Shown: one piece after another, positions 47,088 through 59,232 of the stretch
Layout of the letters: every line of letters begins with the position of its first letter
Position numbering within the stretch: the first letter of the stretch is position 1
DNA from: Lichtheimia corymbifera B2541
Lineage: Eukaryota > Mucoromycota > Mucoromycetes > Mucorales > Lichtheimiaceae
Reading direction: 5' to 3'
DNA: 64,000 nt
Assembly: GCA_000697475.1 (NCBI GenBank)
Contig: JNEU01000784.1
Coordinates: 62,001-126,000 of the forward strand
Translations under genes and position numbers: made by a program
The notes under the pieces: generated by a model
Databases searched by the model: none
What the model was told of the DNA's origin: nothing
The model's input: only the letters and a program-made list of their open reading frames with translations

Positions 47088-47644
47088 ATGTCCATTGCCC
47101 GCATCGCTTTCGGTTCCATCACCAGCAAGGTAGAAAAAAAGAAAACCTCAGTTTGACGACATTCGAGATCACCCACTAAGACATGCGTACGAACCAACTT
47201 TTTAGACTTCTCTCGCTGCCCGTTCCGTTGCCGTCCGTGGCATCGCTTCTTCTGCTGTCATGAACAAGGGTAATGAAGGGGGGTGGAAGACTATGCACAC
47301 GAGTGTATATATGATCAGCGGCTCATAGGATAAAAATGATAGACGTTGTCCAGGAGTTGTATCTTAAGGAATTGAAGGGTTACAAGCCTGCTCCTGTTAG
47401 TACCTTTTTTCAACGATGATGGGTGACGAGAATGATACTAATACTGGTATTAGGTCAAGGCTGATGAATCCCAAGTCAAGGACCTCAAGCTTCCCCCTGC
47501 CCCTGCTGTAAGTTTGGGTGTATTTGTATGTATAGATAAGACGAGGATATTAATTTGGAATGCATTTAGGCTCCCACTGTCGATGCTGATTTGGCCGAGC
47601 AGTTGGCTGCTTATGACAAGGAGCCCGAGGAAGCTACTCAGTAA
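47088..47644 (+). CDS. ATP14: Mitochondrial ATP synthase subunit h
   Basis: Peripheral-stalk subunit of the F1Fo ATP synthase. Five short exons: MSIARIAFGSITSK (47088-47129), TSLAARSVAVRGIASSAVMNK, DVVQELYLKELKGYKPAP, VKADESQVKDLKLPPAPA and APTVDADLAEQLAAYDKEPEEATQ, ending at TAA 47642-47644. The Arg/Ser-rich presequence and the VQ(E/D)LYL(K/R)ELK motif followed by a short acidic C-terminus match yeast Atp14. Introns fall between nearly every conserved segment, so the gene was missed as a single ORF. The third intron uses a GTTAGT donor. Confidence 0.85.
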
Positions 47645-47989
47645 AGAAGAAAGAAACCCAACAACGCAAAACGACGACATCATACACCGATAGATGCATG
47701 ACCATTTACAAAATAAACCATGGGCGGGTGTCTGTGTAAAATATGTATCAAATTGGTATTGGTTTTATGTGTGTGTGTGTGTGTGTGGCAGTAAAAAGCT
47801 CATCAATGTCATGCATGCACTGATGAGAAAGGCGCGGATGGATGGCCGAGGTGGTGGTGGTGGCTTCGAAGATTCAATAAGGAAACCCATTGTTGCTGTC
47901 AAAAAATTGAGCCACTGTCTTTTTTCTTTTTTGTCGTTCTCTCACTCACTCAACTTTCTCAACTCACACAACACTCGCATTCTTCGGCT
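47645..47989. other. Spacer with (TG)n repeat
   Basis: 3' flank of ATP14 and leader of the permease gene. A (TG)n run lies at about 47768-47787 and a GGTGGT run near 47850. CACTCACTCAACTTTCTCAA marks the pyrimidine-rich leader. No gene seen. Confidence 0.5.
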
Positions 47990-50305
47990 ATGGATTCCAA
48001 AGATCGTCATGAGGACAAGGTCCTTGATGAGAGCATTGGCGAGAGTTATCCACGAAATGAGTTTGAAGCCTACCAGTCTCCCGAACCACCCAATCTCTGG
48101 AAGGTCTTTAAAAGCCAAGTGACAACCCGTGAAGGCTGGTGGGGTGACTTTGATTGGATGAGCATGTGCTTGCCATCAGTCTTTGTAAAGAAGGAAAAGC
48201 GACATACACCATTCTGGGGTCTCAATAGTCGATTGCCACTGGGTTTGGCTGCAGTGATGGGATTCCAGCATTCTTTGGCTATGGTTTCAGGTACAATTTG
48301 ATCATATCTATATCTGTCATGCATAATCCATTAACATGGATCACATAATAGGTGTCGTAACTCCAATTCTTATCATGACCGGTGAAGGGTCCACTGCTTT
48401 CAATCTCGATACGGCAGATCAACAGTATTTGCTCTCAGCAGCGTTAATTGCATCTGGTTTATTGTCTCTGATTCAAATCACCCGTTTTCGCCTTTTTAAA
48501 TCCAGTAAGCTATTATGCGCCAATCTGCAATCCAGAATCTGGGATTTTTTTTTTAATCATGCATCTGAATTTTCCAGATTACTATCTCGGCACTGGTTTG
48601 CTGTCCGTTGTTGGTCCTAACTTTGCTTCCATTGCTGCTGTCAGGTATGATGATGACACCATAAAATAGATCTTGTGGATGTTGACAATCACATATAGTG
48701 CCGTGGCTTCTCAAATGTATTCTTCTGGATACTGCCCTACCGAAATACTGGATGATGGTACTACCCGCTATTTGCCTTGTCGTCATGGATGGGGAGCAAT
48801 TCTCGGCACATGTAAGTGAATGGTTGATTGGTTCGCTATACGTAAACTAACATTTTTATTTAAACAGCCATGGTATGCTCCTTGTTTGAGATTGCAGTCA
48901 GCTTCTTGCCACCCAAGGTGTTGAAACGTATCTTCCCTCCCATGGTGAGCGGTGTCACTATCTTTTTGATCGGTTGCTCAGTTATCAGCAATGCATTGAA
49001 GGATTGGGCAGGTGGTTCAGGTACGAGCATAACAAGGAGATAGGCTCTTGGATGGTATTGACATGCATCATTGTTATTAGGCTCTTGCGCTTCCATGCCT
49101 GACACTGGCTTTTACTCCTTATGTCCTAATGTTGATGCACCACATGCTCTTCGATGGGGCAGCGCCGAATTCATCGGTCTTGGATTTTCCGTATTTGCAA
49201 CGATTATTCTAGTGGAAAACTTTGGATCATCATTTATGAAGAGCGCTCAGGTATATTACAAAGGAGCATATCATGTGAATGTAACTAATGCATGTAACAC
49301 AGATTGTGCTTGGTCTTATTGTCGGCATGATTATCGCAGGTGCCACGGGTTATGTGGATGGATCTTCTATCGATACTGCTCCTGTTGGCACATTCATATG
49401 GACAACTACTTTCCCAATCAGCATCTATGGACCGGCAGTGATCCCATTCCTTATTGTATATCTTGACAATATTCTTGAAAGTCTTGGTGATATCACAGCA
49501 TCATGCGACGTCTCTGGTGTCGAGGTGGATGGACCCATGTTCTCAAGTCGTGTTCAAGGTGGCTTGCTTGCTGATGGTATTAATTCCTTGATTTCTGCTT
49601 GCATGACTATTAGTCCAATGGTAAGTCCACAACAGCATTTACCCAAAGATTGATATGCTAATCTGTCGTCGATCTAGGTCACCTTTGCTCAAAACAATGG
49701 TATCGTCGCATTGACGCGTTGTGCCAATCGTATTGCTGGCTACTTTTGCTGCTTTTACATTTTGTTGTATGGAATCTTTGGAAAGGTATCTGCGACCTTT
49801 TTGGCTATCCCCAGTCCAGTAAGTTGATTCTTGTTATCCCTCAACTACATGCTAACAAATATCATAGGTACTTGGTGGAATGAATGCTTTCCTTTTTGCA
49901 TCGGTCACTGTATCTGGTATTCGTATTCTTGCCTATCTCAAATGGACGCGTCGTGATCGTTTCATTGCCACGACTGCTCTTGCACTTGGTTTGGGTGTGA
50001 CTCTCTGTCCCGGCTGGTTTTCGCACGTATTTACCTACAGTGGTCCCAATCAGGCGTTACAAGGTTTTCTGAATGCTGTGGTGACAGTAGTAGACACCAG
50101 TTATTGCGTGGGCTCGTTGATGGCCATCTTTTTGAATTTGGTTGTGCCACACGAGTGGGGACCACAAACGCTGCAGCAAGAAGAGGAGGAGAAGAAAAAG
50201 GAACGTGAAGCCATCCGTGAAGGTTTCATGCGCACGAATGAGCTGGATGAGCAGGCCTCCGCTAGCACTTTGCCTTGCAGCAGCCCGGAACCTCATCATC
50301 ATTAA
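47990..50305 (+). CDS. Purine permease, NCS2/NAT family (UapA-like)
   Basis: Plasma-membrane H+ symporter for uric acid and xanthine by analogy with Aspergillus UapA. The N-terminal cytosolic part contains PPNLWKVFKSQVTTREGWWGDFDW. Then come 12-14 helices: GFQHSLAMVSG (TM1), ITRFRLFK, YYLGTGLLSVVGPNFASI, FPPMVSGVTIFLIGCSVI, LDNILESLGDITASCDVSGV and the NAT signature FAQNNGIVALTRCANRIAG (49684-49740), with the QNNG residues that define oxidised-purine specificity, then FGKVSATFLAIPSPVLGGM. The cytosolic tail has a Glu/Lys run and ends in HHH. About eight exons; the ATG follows a CT-rich leader. Confidence 0.93.
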
Positions 50306-50944
50306 TAACGTTTATTACGCTCATGTATTATAGTCCCTAATCTTAACCACATTACACTTCCCCTTCATCGCAAGCATTATTCCATTCCTCTCTCTCTCGC
50401 ATTTCTTTAGATATTTTGCTATAGATTACATGTTTTGCATCCATCATTTGTTTGACAGCTGTGTTATAAAGTTAATCTTGAGCTCAGAAGAGGCAATAAC
50501 ATTGGGAATGAATGGTAAAAGGTGAAACGTAGGACATCAACTTTAATCAATGGACTGCCAAGAAACTTGTCTATTCTATTATATCAGCCATAGATACATA
50601 TCCACTTTTACATTCTCTTACAGTAATGTGCGATTGGAGAACAAAAGGATAATTATTCGTGCATATGTAATGCATAACACATGCAGTAAGGAGAAAACAC
50701 ACAAGTTACCCTTGATCGATTAGTTGACATGTGGTACGATATACAGTCTTTTGCTTCCACAATATTATACGTGATGTCACATTCATCCGTATGGGATTCA
50801 CTCACTCGAGGGAAAGAGATTATGTGTTTCGGAACTCCTCTTTCTCTTTCACATCTTCCTTCTTTAAACATACCACACACCCCACACACGCACACACACA
50901 CACGCTCGTGTATATGTTCTTATGCGAATAACGTCCCGGCGACG
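50306..50944. other. Spacer with (CA)n repeat
   Basis: 3' flank of the permease and promoter side of the lifeguard gene. A CACACGCACACACACACAC run sits at about 50882-50904, near the expected transcription start of the next gene. No coding sequence recognised. Confidence 0.5.
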
Positions 50945-52111
50945 ATGACTAATATCCGTATTGCAACAACAAACCATTATCAATCACTGTCGTCTTCCAC
51001 GACGCTTCCTGTACCTACAACCTATCACACCTCTTTTCCTGCCAGCCCCGATTCCCTTCAACGCCTAGGCTCTGGCGATGATCTCGATATTTTCGGCATT
51101 GCAGTTTACAGAAGCAGCATCCCAAAGCAAATGCGTACGTGATTAGGGGTTTTTATTTCTTTCTTTCACTTGTTGGTGAGGGTGGGGAGGTTACACTGCA
51201 ACTCGAGGGCTATCCTATTTACATGTATCCCATTCTACAGGCTTTATTCGGAAGGTGTACTTGATCACCACGTTACAGCTCGTTGGCATGGCAGGACTCG
51301 CCACTATTCTTGTACGCGTCGACCCTGTCTTTCAATGGCTGCAGCATAGGTAAAAAGGAGGAGATATATAAACCTATCAAGGTCAATTGCTAAGCAATGG
51401 GTTGCATCTATGTTTTCTTTTTGATAGCAAATACGCATGGTGGGTGCCACTCATTCCTACATTCTGTATCGCGACATTGATTGCTTGGCATTTATGGATG
51501 CGATATTTCCAATTGGCACTGGCTCCACGGGTTACCCTATTGACATGCTTTTCCATTCTCATGGCTATGATCGTTTCGGATATAGGCAAGTGTATTATAT
51601 ACATCAATTGGATGTTGAGGAGATTTGTTGACCAATGTTTAGTATCCAAGCTCTGTTACATTGATGGCGTGGTTGTACTGTTCATGTCGATCTTTGGATT
51701 GGCGGGGATTCTGCTGTTCACTTTACAGACACAAGTGACTTTTTCAGGGACAAAGCCAGTGTAAGTAACAAACAACAAGCATTTGTAATGATGGTGACAA
51801 GATGCTAAACGTCAGCCAATAGATTGGTGAGCGCAGTGAGCATTTGTATGAGCTCGCCATGGTTACGACGTGCCTACGATATGGATCCAGTGACTATTCT
51901 GTGGCCTATGCTGCTTGCATTGATCATTTGCGGTTACACGATATTGGAAATGTATTTCATCATGGGCAACGTGACAGTCGACGATTTCATGCTCGCCAAT
52001 GTGTGTTTCTATATTGACGCCCTGTATCCGATGCGATGTCTTCATAATATCTGCGAGCTGACTGACAATGTTGGTGTCTTCCCCGATATTCTACGTCCTG
52101 GCTATGAATGA
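50945..52111 (+). CDS. Bax inhibitor-1 / lifeguard (TMBIM) family membrane protein
   Basis: Multi-exon gene. A ~60-residue Ser/Thr-rich N-terminus leads into RFIRKVYLITTLQLVGMAGLATI across an intron (51137-51240), the hallmark opening of LFG/TMBIM proteins. There are seven hydrophobic segments, with VLFMSIFGLAGILLFTLQTQ in the middle and the C-terminal FMLANVCFYIDALYPM, where the family has YLDIxNLF. The two C-terminal Asp residues of the family's pH-sensing pair are plausible in DDFMLANVCFYIDAL. Family members are Ca2+ leak channels of ER, Golgi or vacuole that modulate cell death; yeast has Bxi1. Overall more diverged than usual, so exact subgroup is open. Confidence 0.78.
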
Positions 52112-52681
52112 AAGCAACACGAAGAACCCTTAGCATGATGCATACCCCCGTCCATCCATTTATTTACCCTACCATCATTTGTACACCAAAAGTATGCCCA
52201 CAACCATCCAACAGTCATACCCCTTCTTTTATCACCCATCATTCATTCCACTGTTCAATAGAAAAAGAGACATTTTATATTGATGATGACTTTTTGAGAC
52301 TATGATTGATAACACAGCAAGCATGGAAAAAAGACAAAAGAGAAGGCCCGTGCATCGTTGAACAAAGGGATGTCGGGTTTAGGAGACCAGTAATTTTTTG
52401 GCGCCAACAACGAACTATACTGCTGCTGCTGCATAAGACCTGTGATCAGCTGTACCCCATTTTAGTTGGGCGCATTTAGCAAAACTTTGTTCACTTGCCC
52501 TTTCCTTTTTTTTCTTGCTCTTCTCAGTGCTCGCCATTCGATTGTCTTGTTTCTACGGTCCTCATTTCTCGACATTGGCCAACTCATTACCTCGTCAGTG
52601 TGCTCAATACGACCCTTTGTTCAAGAAAAAAGAAGGTTTGGGCTCAGCTTAATTGTTCCTTGTTTTCTTTGTGCAATAACA
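52112..52681. other. Spacer before the HMG-box gene
   Basis: Pyrimidine-rich stretches at 52490-52560 form the probable leader of the next gene. The open frame continuing upstream of 52682 lacks an ATG. CTGCTGCTGCTGC at 52420-52432. Nothing else seen. Confidence 0.4.
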
Positions 52682-55520
52682 ATGACCTTGTTCGGATACG
52701 CAGTTATGCAACATCAAGAATATTATGGACCATCGCGTCAAGTAGTCAATAGCAAGGAAGAAAACAGTGGCTATTCGAATGGGTTGTCGTTTCCTATCTC
52801 GGCGTCTATCGATGATGGCGCACAGCATCAACCAGAGGAAGGACACGATTCGCTCCCAACCGATGCACAGACACATGGACCACCAGGGATCGCACAACAT
52901 ATGACCCAAGAGTCCAGAATGATGGTAACGACCCTTACTCTACATCCAATGATTTTTCCTAATAGCATCCATTTCCCATTAAGAATCATCATCCTTCCTA
53001 TCAATCAAGCATGATAATGGATTCAGCCAATCATGATATCAATATCACCACCACAGATTTGTTTGATTCGAAGCCTCCTTTTACTGCCACAACACCCGTG
53101 ACCACCAATATCAGCAGCGATCCTGTGCTAGCTTTTCCTAGTGCGTCCTCCCACTCGCAGCCAATGAGTACTTCGTATTACCATCGTCGTCAGCCTCCTC
53201 ATCACACAAACTACCCGGCTAGCCGAGATCCCTTTTTCTCACCTACTACCACTACCATGCACAACAACAACAACAACGGCCATATTGATACAATGCAAGA
53301 ACAGAATAACAACCATTCCGAATTAAGCTCAACATCACGTGTGTTTCCTTACCAATTACCACCAATTATGTTATCGAGCACAGACACAGGGAACTCACAA
53401 CAACAAGCATCATCATCTTCACCCAATTCGTCCATATTACAAATAAGCAATGCTGCATCTACTCCATTACACACGTCTGGGGCATTTACAACAACTTGCT
53501 CTCCAGCCGATTGGTCGGCAGCGTATGCAACTACACCATCTTCTTCATCATCGTCAACAACAGCACATCATACTTTCTCATCCAATTTCCCACCTGAGCT
53601 AAACATGATACCCGTAACAACAAAATCACCTCATGATTTGCACGCTACAATAACCAATCGCAACATACCATCATCCACCACAAAACCTTATTTAAACGAA
53701 GCAGAAACAAAGACATCATCATTGGCTACTCATGAATGGAACAGTAATAGTGGTATGATACAGGCAAGTAAATCAAATTATAAGCAACGCCCATTGTTCC
53801 ATGTATTCATTGTCGTTGCTTAGGAACCAAGACGCAATAGTAGTCGAGCCATTATTATTGATGCTCGTTCGGGTGAAGATTCTTCTTCCGAGGATGAAGG
53901 CTCTTTTTCCACTCGACGACGACACAGCGCTACGGCAACCATCATGTCATCCACCAATGGTGACGCAGCTTCACGAGATTTTGGAAAGGAGGACAACAAT
54001 GCATCATCACGCGACAGTGGTCTGGAGCATCTCGTATCACCAAGAGCGATCCGTGAAGCCGAAAGAGAGGAAAGAGAAGTTGCTATACGAGGCACACGTC
54101 ATGAACATCCATTCTCGGCATTCCCTTCGTTTATGTCAATGAAGCATTTGCAAGAAGATGAGATCAAGGCTTACTATCATCGTATCGAGAAAGAAAATGA
54201 TCATCATCATCCTCCATCCTTGCCACTACCTCATCGACAGGCTTCACTCAGCCCAAGTTACACTGAGGAATCATCATCATGCTCATCACCTACCAGTAAT
54301 AGTCCCCTATTAAGCTCACCCACTCCTATTACCGATCATCATCATCATCAACGTACTATATCAACCAGCATGGATAGCTTGAACGACATTATGGAACCAC
54401 AACAACAAGCTGATACTGAGAAGAAAAGACCATCCAGAACACTGAAAAAGGAACGATTAAAAAGACCACCAAATGGATACTTGCTATTCAATCGAGATAT
54501 GCGACGTAAATTACTGGAAAAGTCACCCAAGATGACTGTTGCTGAAATCAGTAAGGAAATTGGCGACATGTGGAAACGACTACCCGAGGTAAATAGACAC
54601 AAATGCACCCATGTTGCACACGTACAAGTTATTAATTTTACATGCATCATTAGATTCAACGAGATTGGTATATGCAGCAAGCAGCATTGATCAAACAGGA
54701 TCATCTCAAGAATCACCCTGGTTTTATTTATCATCGACGATCCAAAGCTGAGATTGCTCAAGCACGAAGACTTGCCAAACAACGTAGAACATCAGCTGCA
54801 GCGGTCACCACCACCACTACTACTACTACTACCCATCCAACCCATGAGGAGCCATCAGTCACCATTAGTAAAGGCAATTGGGTCGTATCCACTACAGCAA
54901 TGACATCCATCATTGATACCAGTGAGCAGCATCAGCAGCAGGAGCAGCAACAGCATTCTCGTAAGAAATCAACAACGACCACACGTGATCCTCGAGGACG
55001 TAAAAAGAAACGACATCGACATCCCGAGGCACCTAAGCATCCAATGTCAGGCTTTTTGTTTTTCTTGTCGGCTATGCGACCCCACGTTGCTAGGCAATAT
55101 CCTGGATACCCAGTAGGACCCATAAGCCAAATCATAGCCAAACAATGGAGAGCCATGACGGATGAAGAGCGATTACCTTGGCTACAAAAAGCCGAAGAGG
55201 ATAAGGCTCGATATGCGCGTGAAATGCAAGTCTACATGGCAAATTTGGAACGTGGCAGCGTGGCACAACAAGCTCCGGTGGAAACAAACGATCAATCAAA
55301 TACCACAAGTACAACAACAACAACAACAACAACAGGACAACAGCAGCAGCAGCAGCAGGTACTGCCAGCTCCTTCTTCATCAATACCCTCATCATCATCA
55401 CCCTCCTCCTCCTCTTTTCAATCCAGTTTTTTCGCCCCTGGTCTAATGGCATCCACTCATCATGTTGATGGTGCTAGCAGTGCTTCGAAATATACATCAC
55501 AACATGAGCTCGCATGGTAA
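52682..55520 (+). CDS. Large protein with two unlike HMG boxes
   Basis: Four exons (52682-52924, 52966-53763, 53824-54588, 54654-55520) give 890 residues. About 520 residues of Ser/Thr/Asn/His/Gln-rich disorder come first. HMG box 1 (KRPPNGYLLFNRDMRRKLLE ... GDMWKRLPE-IQRDWYMQQA ... HPGFIYHRRSKAE) is of the MATA/SOX/Ste11 sequence-specific type and is split by intron 3. After a Thr run and Gln/His linker, a basic patch (RDPRGRKKKRHRHPEAPKHP) leads into HMG box 2 (MSGFLFFLSAMRPHVARQYP ... EERLPWLQKAEEDKARYAREM), of the non-specific Nhp6/HMGB type. The tail is Thr/Gln/Ser homopolymeric. Likely a nuclear transcription regulator; no target known. Intron 1 is 41 nt and intron 2 appears to be GC-AG. 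Neighbours are not those of the Mucorales sex locus. Confidence 0.85.
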
Positions 55521-56146
55521 CACACATTCATATTTCCTGCAGCAATTATGGTGGTGGACCCTGACATGAATATCATTTATCATGTTGAGCAATATATCCA
55601 TTTCCATGTGACAATCACTGTAGCAACCTTCACTACTCAGAATATAATGATGACTTTTTCTCCTCCACAAAGACTCCTTTCCATCTAATTCTTCTCCTTA
55701 TGTCTACATATCAAATGTAAAGAGAGAGAGAGAGAGCATGACATGACAGCATGGAATAAGAAATGACATGTGCTAGTTTTTAAGGTTGGTCCGGGTGCTT
55801 TTGTTGGTTGTCATGGCTCTATGTACAAGTTAACCCCATCCCTGTTTTCATATGATAAAGTCCACAAGTGCAATTGTTTCATGTGCTTTACTACTTGTTA
55901 TCCCTTTGCTTCCCATCATCACTGTGTATATGTTATATATGATCAATGGCTTTACTGCGACTCGGTCATCAAGTCCGCTCTCTTTTCGCTTCATCAAGAC
56001 CACCAGCACTCGCCTATAACACCACTACACCTCTTGCAATCACCCCTGCCTCCAACGACACTACCAACAACACCACTTACATAAGCAGCTCGTCTCATAA
56101 CTACATTTACGACATGACCACCGGGGTTGCTGCAATGGGTAGCGAT
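55521..56146. other. Spacer / leader of BRO1 gene
   Basis: (AG)n at 55721-55736. A frame open from ATG 55946 continues into the BRO1 coding region but is rich in Thr/Asn/Ser, CA-rich at DNA level and looks like a leader. Confidence 0.4.
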
Positions 56147-58782
56147 ATGCCGCCCTTATTATCAATACCAACAAAGCGAACCGACTCGATGCAATGGGCA
56201 CAGGCACTCTTGCGTTACATTGAGAATGCTTACGCCGAAGACACTGCCAAATATGAACCAGATGCCCATGCACTTGATGAACTACGCCAAGCTTGCTGCT
56301 TCAGTAATGACCTTCAACAACCTGTCGAACCCACGCTCGCAGGTCTCGACCAACTCTTCACGTAAATGTCACAGGCCTTTTGTGTATCATGTGTATATGC
56401 ACTGATACTCACACGCCTCTATTCGATTTCTAGGTATTACTCGCAAGTGGTATTTGTATGCACTCGTTTTCCGGTGGATGTGAGTATATTGTGGGAGCAG
56501 TGGCCGTTAGTTGTGTGTTACTGATTTTAATGCAGGTAGGCCTTGAGTTTCCGTGGCACCCTGTGTTTCAGAACAACTCCAAACCAGGTGAGGATAGTAG
56601 TAGAGTACTACAATATCTCAAATGCTCATCGTATTTCATATATAGCTCCATTAAGCAACCTCAATTATGAAAAGGCCTGTGTATTATTCTGTATTGGAGC
56701 CATGTACAGTCAACTTGGTTGCAGAGAGAGTCGAATATCAACCGATGGGATACGCAAATCATGCAACTTTTTCCAACATGCTGCTGGATGCTTCAAGTAT
56801 ATCGATAAGGAGATCATCAGTGATTTTCGTGGGACACCACCTCTTGACATCAGCTCAACCAGTCTACGTGCTTTGGTATCATTGATGTTGGCACAAGCTC
56901 AAGAATGTATTTGGCAAAAGGCTATGATGGAGCATATGAAGCCAGGCACCATTGCACGATTGGCTCTCAAGGTGGCGGAATACTACGAATCGGCATTAAC
57001 AGAGCATAAGCACGATGGCGGTAGTGGAACCACGACGACATCGATCTTCACCAATCAATGGCAGACGTATATGCAGCTTAAAACGGCATACTTTAATGCT
57101 GTGGCACAGTATCACAAAGCAAATGAATGCATTTCACAAGGACGATATGGCGAGGAGATTGGTCGACTACGATTGGCAGAGATGCATAATCGCAAAGCAT
57201 TGGATTGCATTGTTGGCTCATTGGGTGGTGGATTATTCTTTGGCAGCAACACCAATGGACTTGTACATGAATCCTTCACCAAGAACGTACGTGCATTGGA
57301 AGAATCGATCGAACGTGATTTGATACGAGCAGAAAGAGACAACGATCTTGTATACCTGGAACCCGTACCGGATGCCACACAACTGCCACCCATCTTGCGT
57401 TCTGATATGGTCAAACCAATGATACCCACAGGCGTCGTAGATCCTGCTCAACGATGGTCCACTTCGCATGAACGCCCCATGTTTGAAAAACTCGTGCCAT
57501 TTGCCGTGCATCAAGCAGCAAGCGTCTATTCAGATCGCAAGGATTTTATTATCTCCAATAGCATTTGTGGTCCATGCAACGATGTCCAAGAAGAATATAA
57601 AAGGTAAAAGGAAGCGAAAAGGAAAGGAAATGGTCACTGATAAAAGTGTATTTAGATTCTGTGAGCAATTAAAGCTACCAGCATGCATTGATGTCGTGGA
57701 TCCAGAAACGGTACCAGAAACACTTACAGCCTGTGCTGAGGAGGTGCAACATGAAGGTGGTGGCCAAGCGATACGCGACATGCTCAACAAGGTGCAACAA
57801 ATGTCCATCAAAAATATGCAGCTTGTGGATGATGGCTTCAACTTGCTTGAGGAGGAGAATGAACAAGATGAGATATTCAGGAGGCAATATGGCAATTGTA
57901 TGTCTTTATAGGATGGATGGTGTTACCAGGTTACTAACCAGCGTGTTTTGTACATAGTATGGAATCGACCTCCTTCTCAACAATTGACTTCGACGCTTTT
58001 ATCACAAGGATCCAAATATCATGATACATTGCAAGCTGCTCAAAAAGCGGATCGAATTGTGCGAGCCAAGGTCAACAACTGGGGCAAGGCGATCGATATG
58101 CTTTCACAACCCGTGGCTGAGATTATCGCCAATCTACCAACTGTACGAGATGATTCTCAATTTGAGCAACTGGATGATATTATGCGACGACTACGTGGAT
58201 TGATTCATGAAGCTGAGGAATGTGAGACGCGACAAAAACGTGTCATGGAAGAAGCACAATCGATGGCTGCAGCAGATGATATCTCGGATGCGTTACTAGC
58301 CAAGGCAGCTGAATTGACGGGTGGATCAAGCGTGGTCAAAATTGAACCTGAACAATTCAATCAAGTATTCGAAGAAGAGCTCAAAAAGTATGACGGATTG
58401 CAAACAAGAGTCCAAGAAAGTTGTCACGAGCATGAACGTTTAATGGCTCGGTTACACGAATTGCATGAACATTTTCAGTTGGCCGTGCGAAACAATCATC
58501 AGCCAATGGCCACCAAACGTGAAAAGGCCATCCAGAACCTTGAACAAGCTTTTGTCAAATTCAAAGAGATCCGTACCAACCTCGTTGAAGGCATCAAGTT
58601 TTATTCCCAATATATCGATACACTTACCAAGTTTCGAGATGCATGCGCTGATTTTGCTCTAGCAAGGCGTATGGAGGCTTCAGAATTGGCAAGGTAGTAT
58701 TCAACAACATATCCCTTTTCTTCAACTTGACTAATACCTCTTACTTGATGATTATAGAGAGAATCCCTATCGAAGACCATGA
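56147..58782 (+). CDS. BRO1-domain protein (ALIX/Bro1/Rim20 type)
   Basis: ESCRT-associated scaffold for endosomal sorting or Rim/Pal pH signalling. It starts [14 protein letters not shown], the typical opening of a BRO1 domain. The domain covers the first ~400 residues: ...[74 protein letters not shown] and [18 protein letters not shown], followed by KPMIP and [16 protein letters not shown] long coiled-coil V-domain follows to the end ([15 protein letters not shown] to [18 protein letters not shown]). It ends ENPYRRP, without the long Pro-rich tail of ALIX or Bro1. At least seven exons. Three in-frame ATGs lie upstream (55946, 56115, 56136), so an N-terminal extension of up to 67 residues cannot be excluded. 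Rim20 versus Bro1 is not resolved. Confidence 0.88.
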
Positions 58783-59232
58783 TACAATTATCCATTTGTT
58801 ACCATATTTATACTCGACATTTCACTCTATGTACTTCTTGTGACAACAAGTCTCGATGTCTTGATCCAAGTACTCTCCTCTAAAATAGTCTATTCTTTAT
58901 CGTCCAACACAATATGTTATTTACACCATTGCATCTCTTTTTCACATCATGTGGGTTGCTTCACCGTATGTAATTGATCATTGTGGTTACATCATCCTCT
59001 ATATATAAGATTAGCACGTTCGTTGTTCCTTTATTAACATTGAATCGATGTTTTGCAAATATTTAACCGCATCCATGATGCACATCACGTAACCCAAATA
59101 CGATTGCTGAGCGAACTGCATGATATACAGCATGTTGTGTGGTACACTGACCCGGATTCTGCATCACCGGCATTGTTTTAAAAGAGCTACCTCTGCGTCT
59201 GTATCTTTCTTTCTGTCTTCATTTTATTCCAC
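58783..59232. other. Spacer, left edge of duplicated block
   Basis: 3' flank of the BRO1 gene, then from about 59110 sequence that recurs upstream of the second peptidase copy (CATGTTGTGTGGTACACTGA against CATGTTGTAGTACACTGA near 61070). Confidence 0.5.

Noticed and set aside
52682..55520. HMG gene as the Mucorales sex locus (sexM/sexP)
   Set aside because: The known flanking triose-phosphate transporter and RNA helicase genes are absent; sex proteins are short with one HMG box.
55946..56146. N-terminal extension of the BRO1 protein from ATG 55946
   Set aside because: BRO1 domains begin at the protein N-terminus, and the extension is low-complexity Thr/Asn with a weak start context. Kept only as an alternative.
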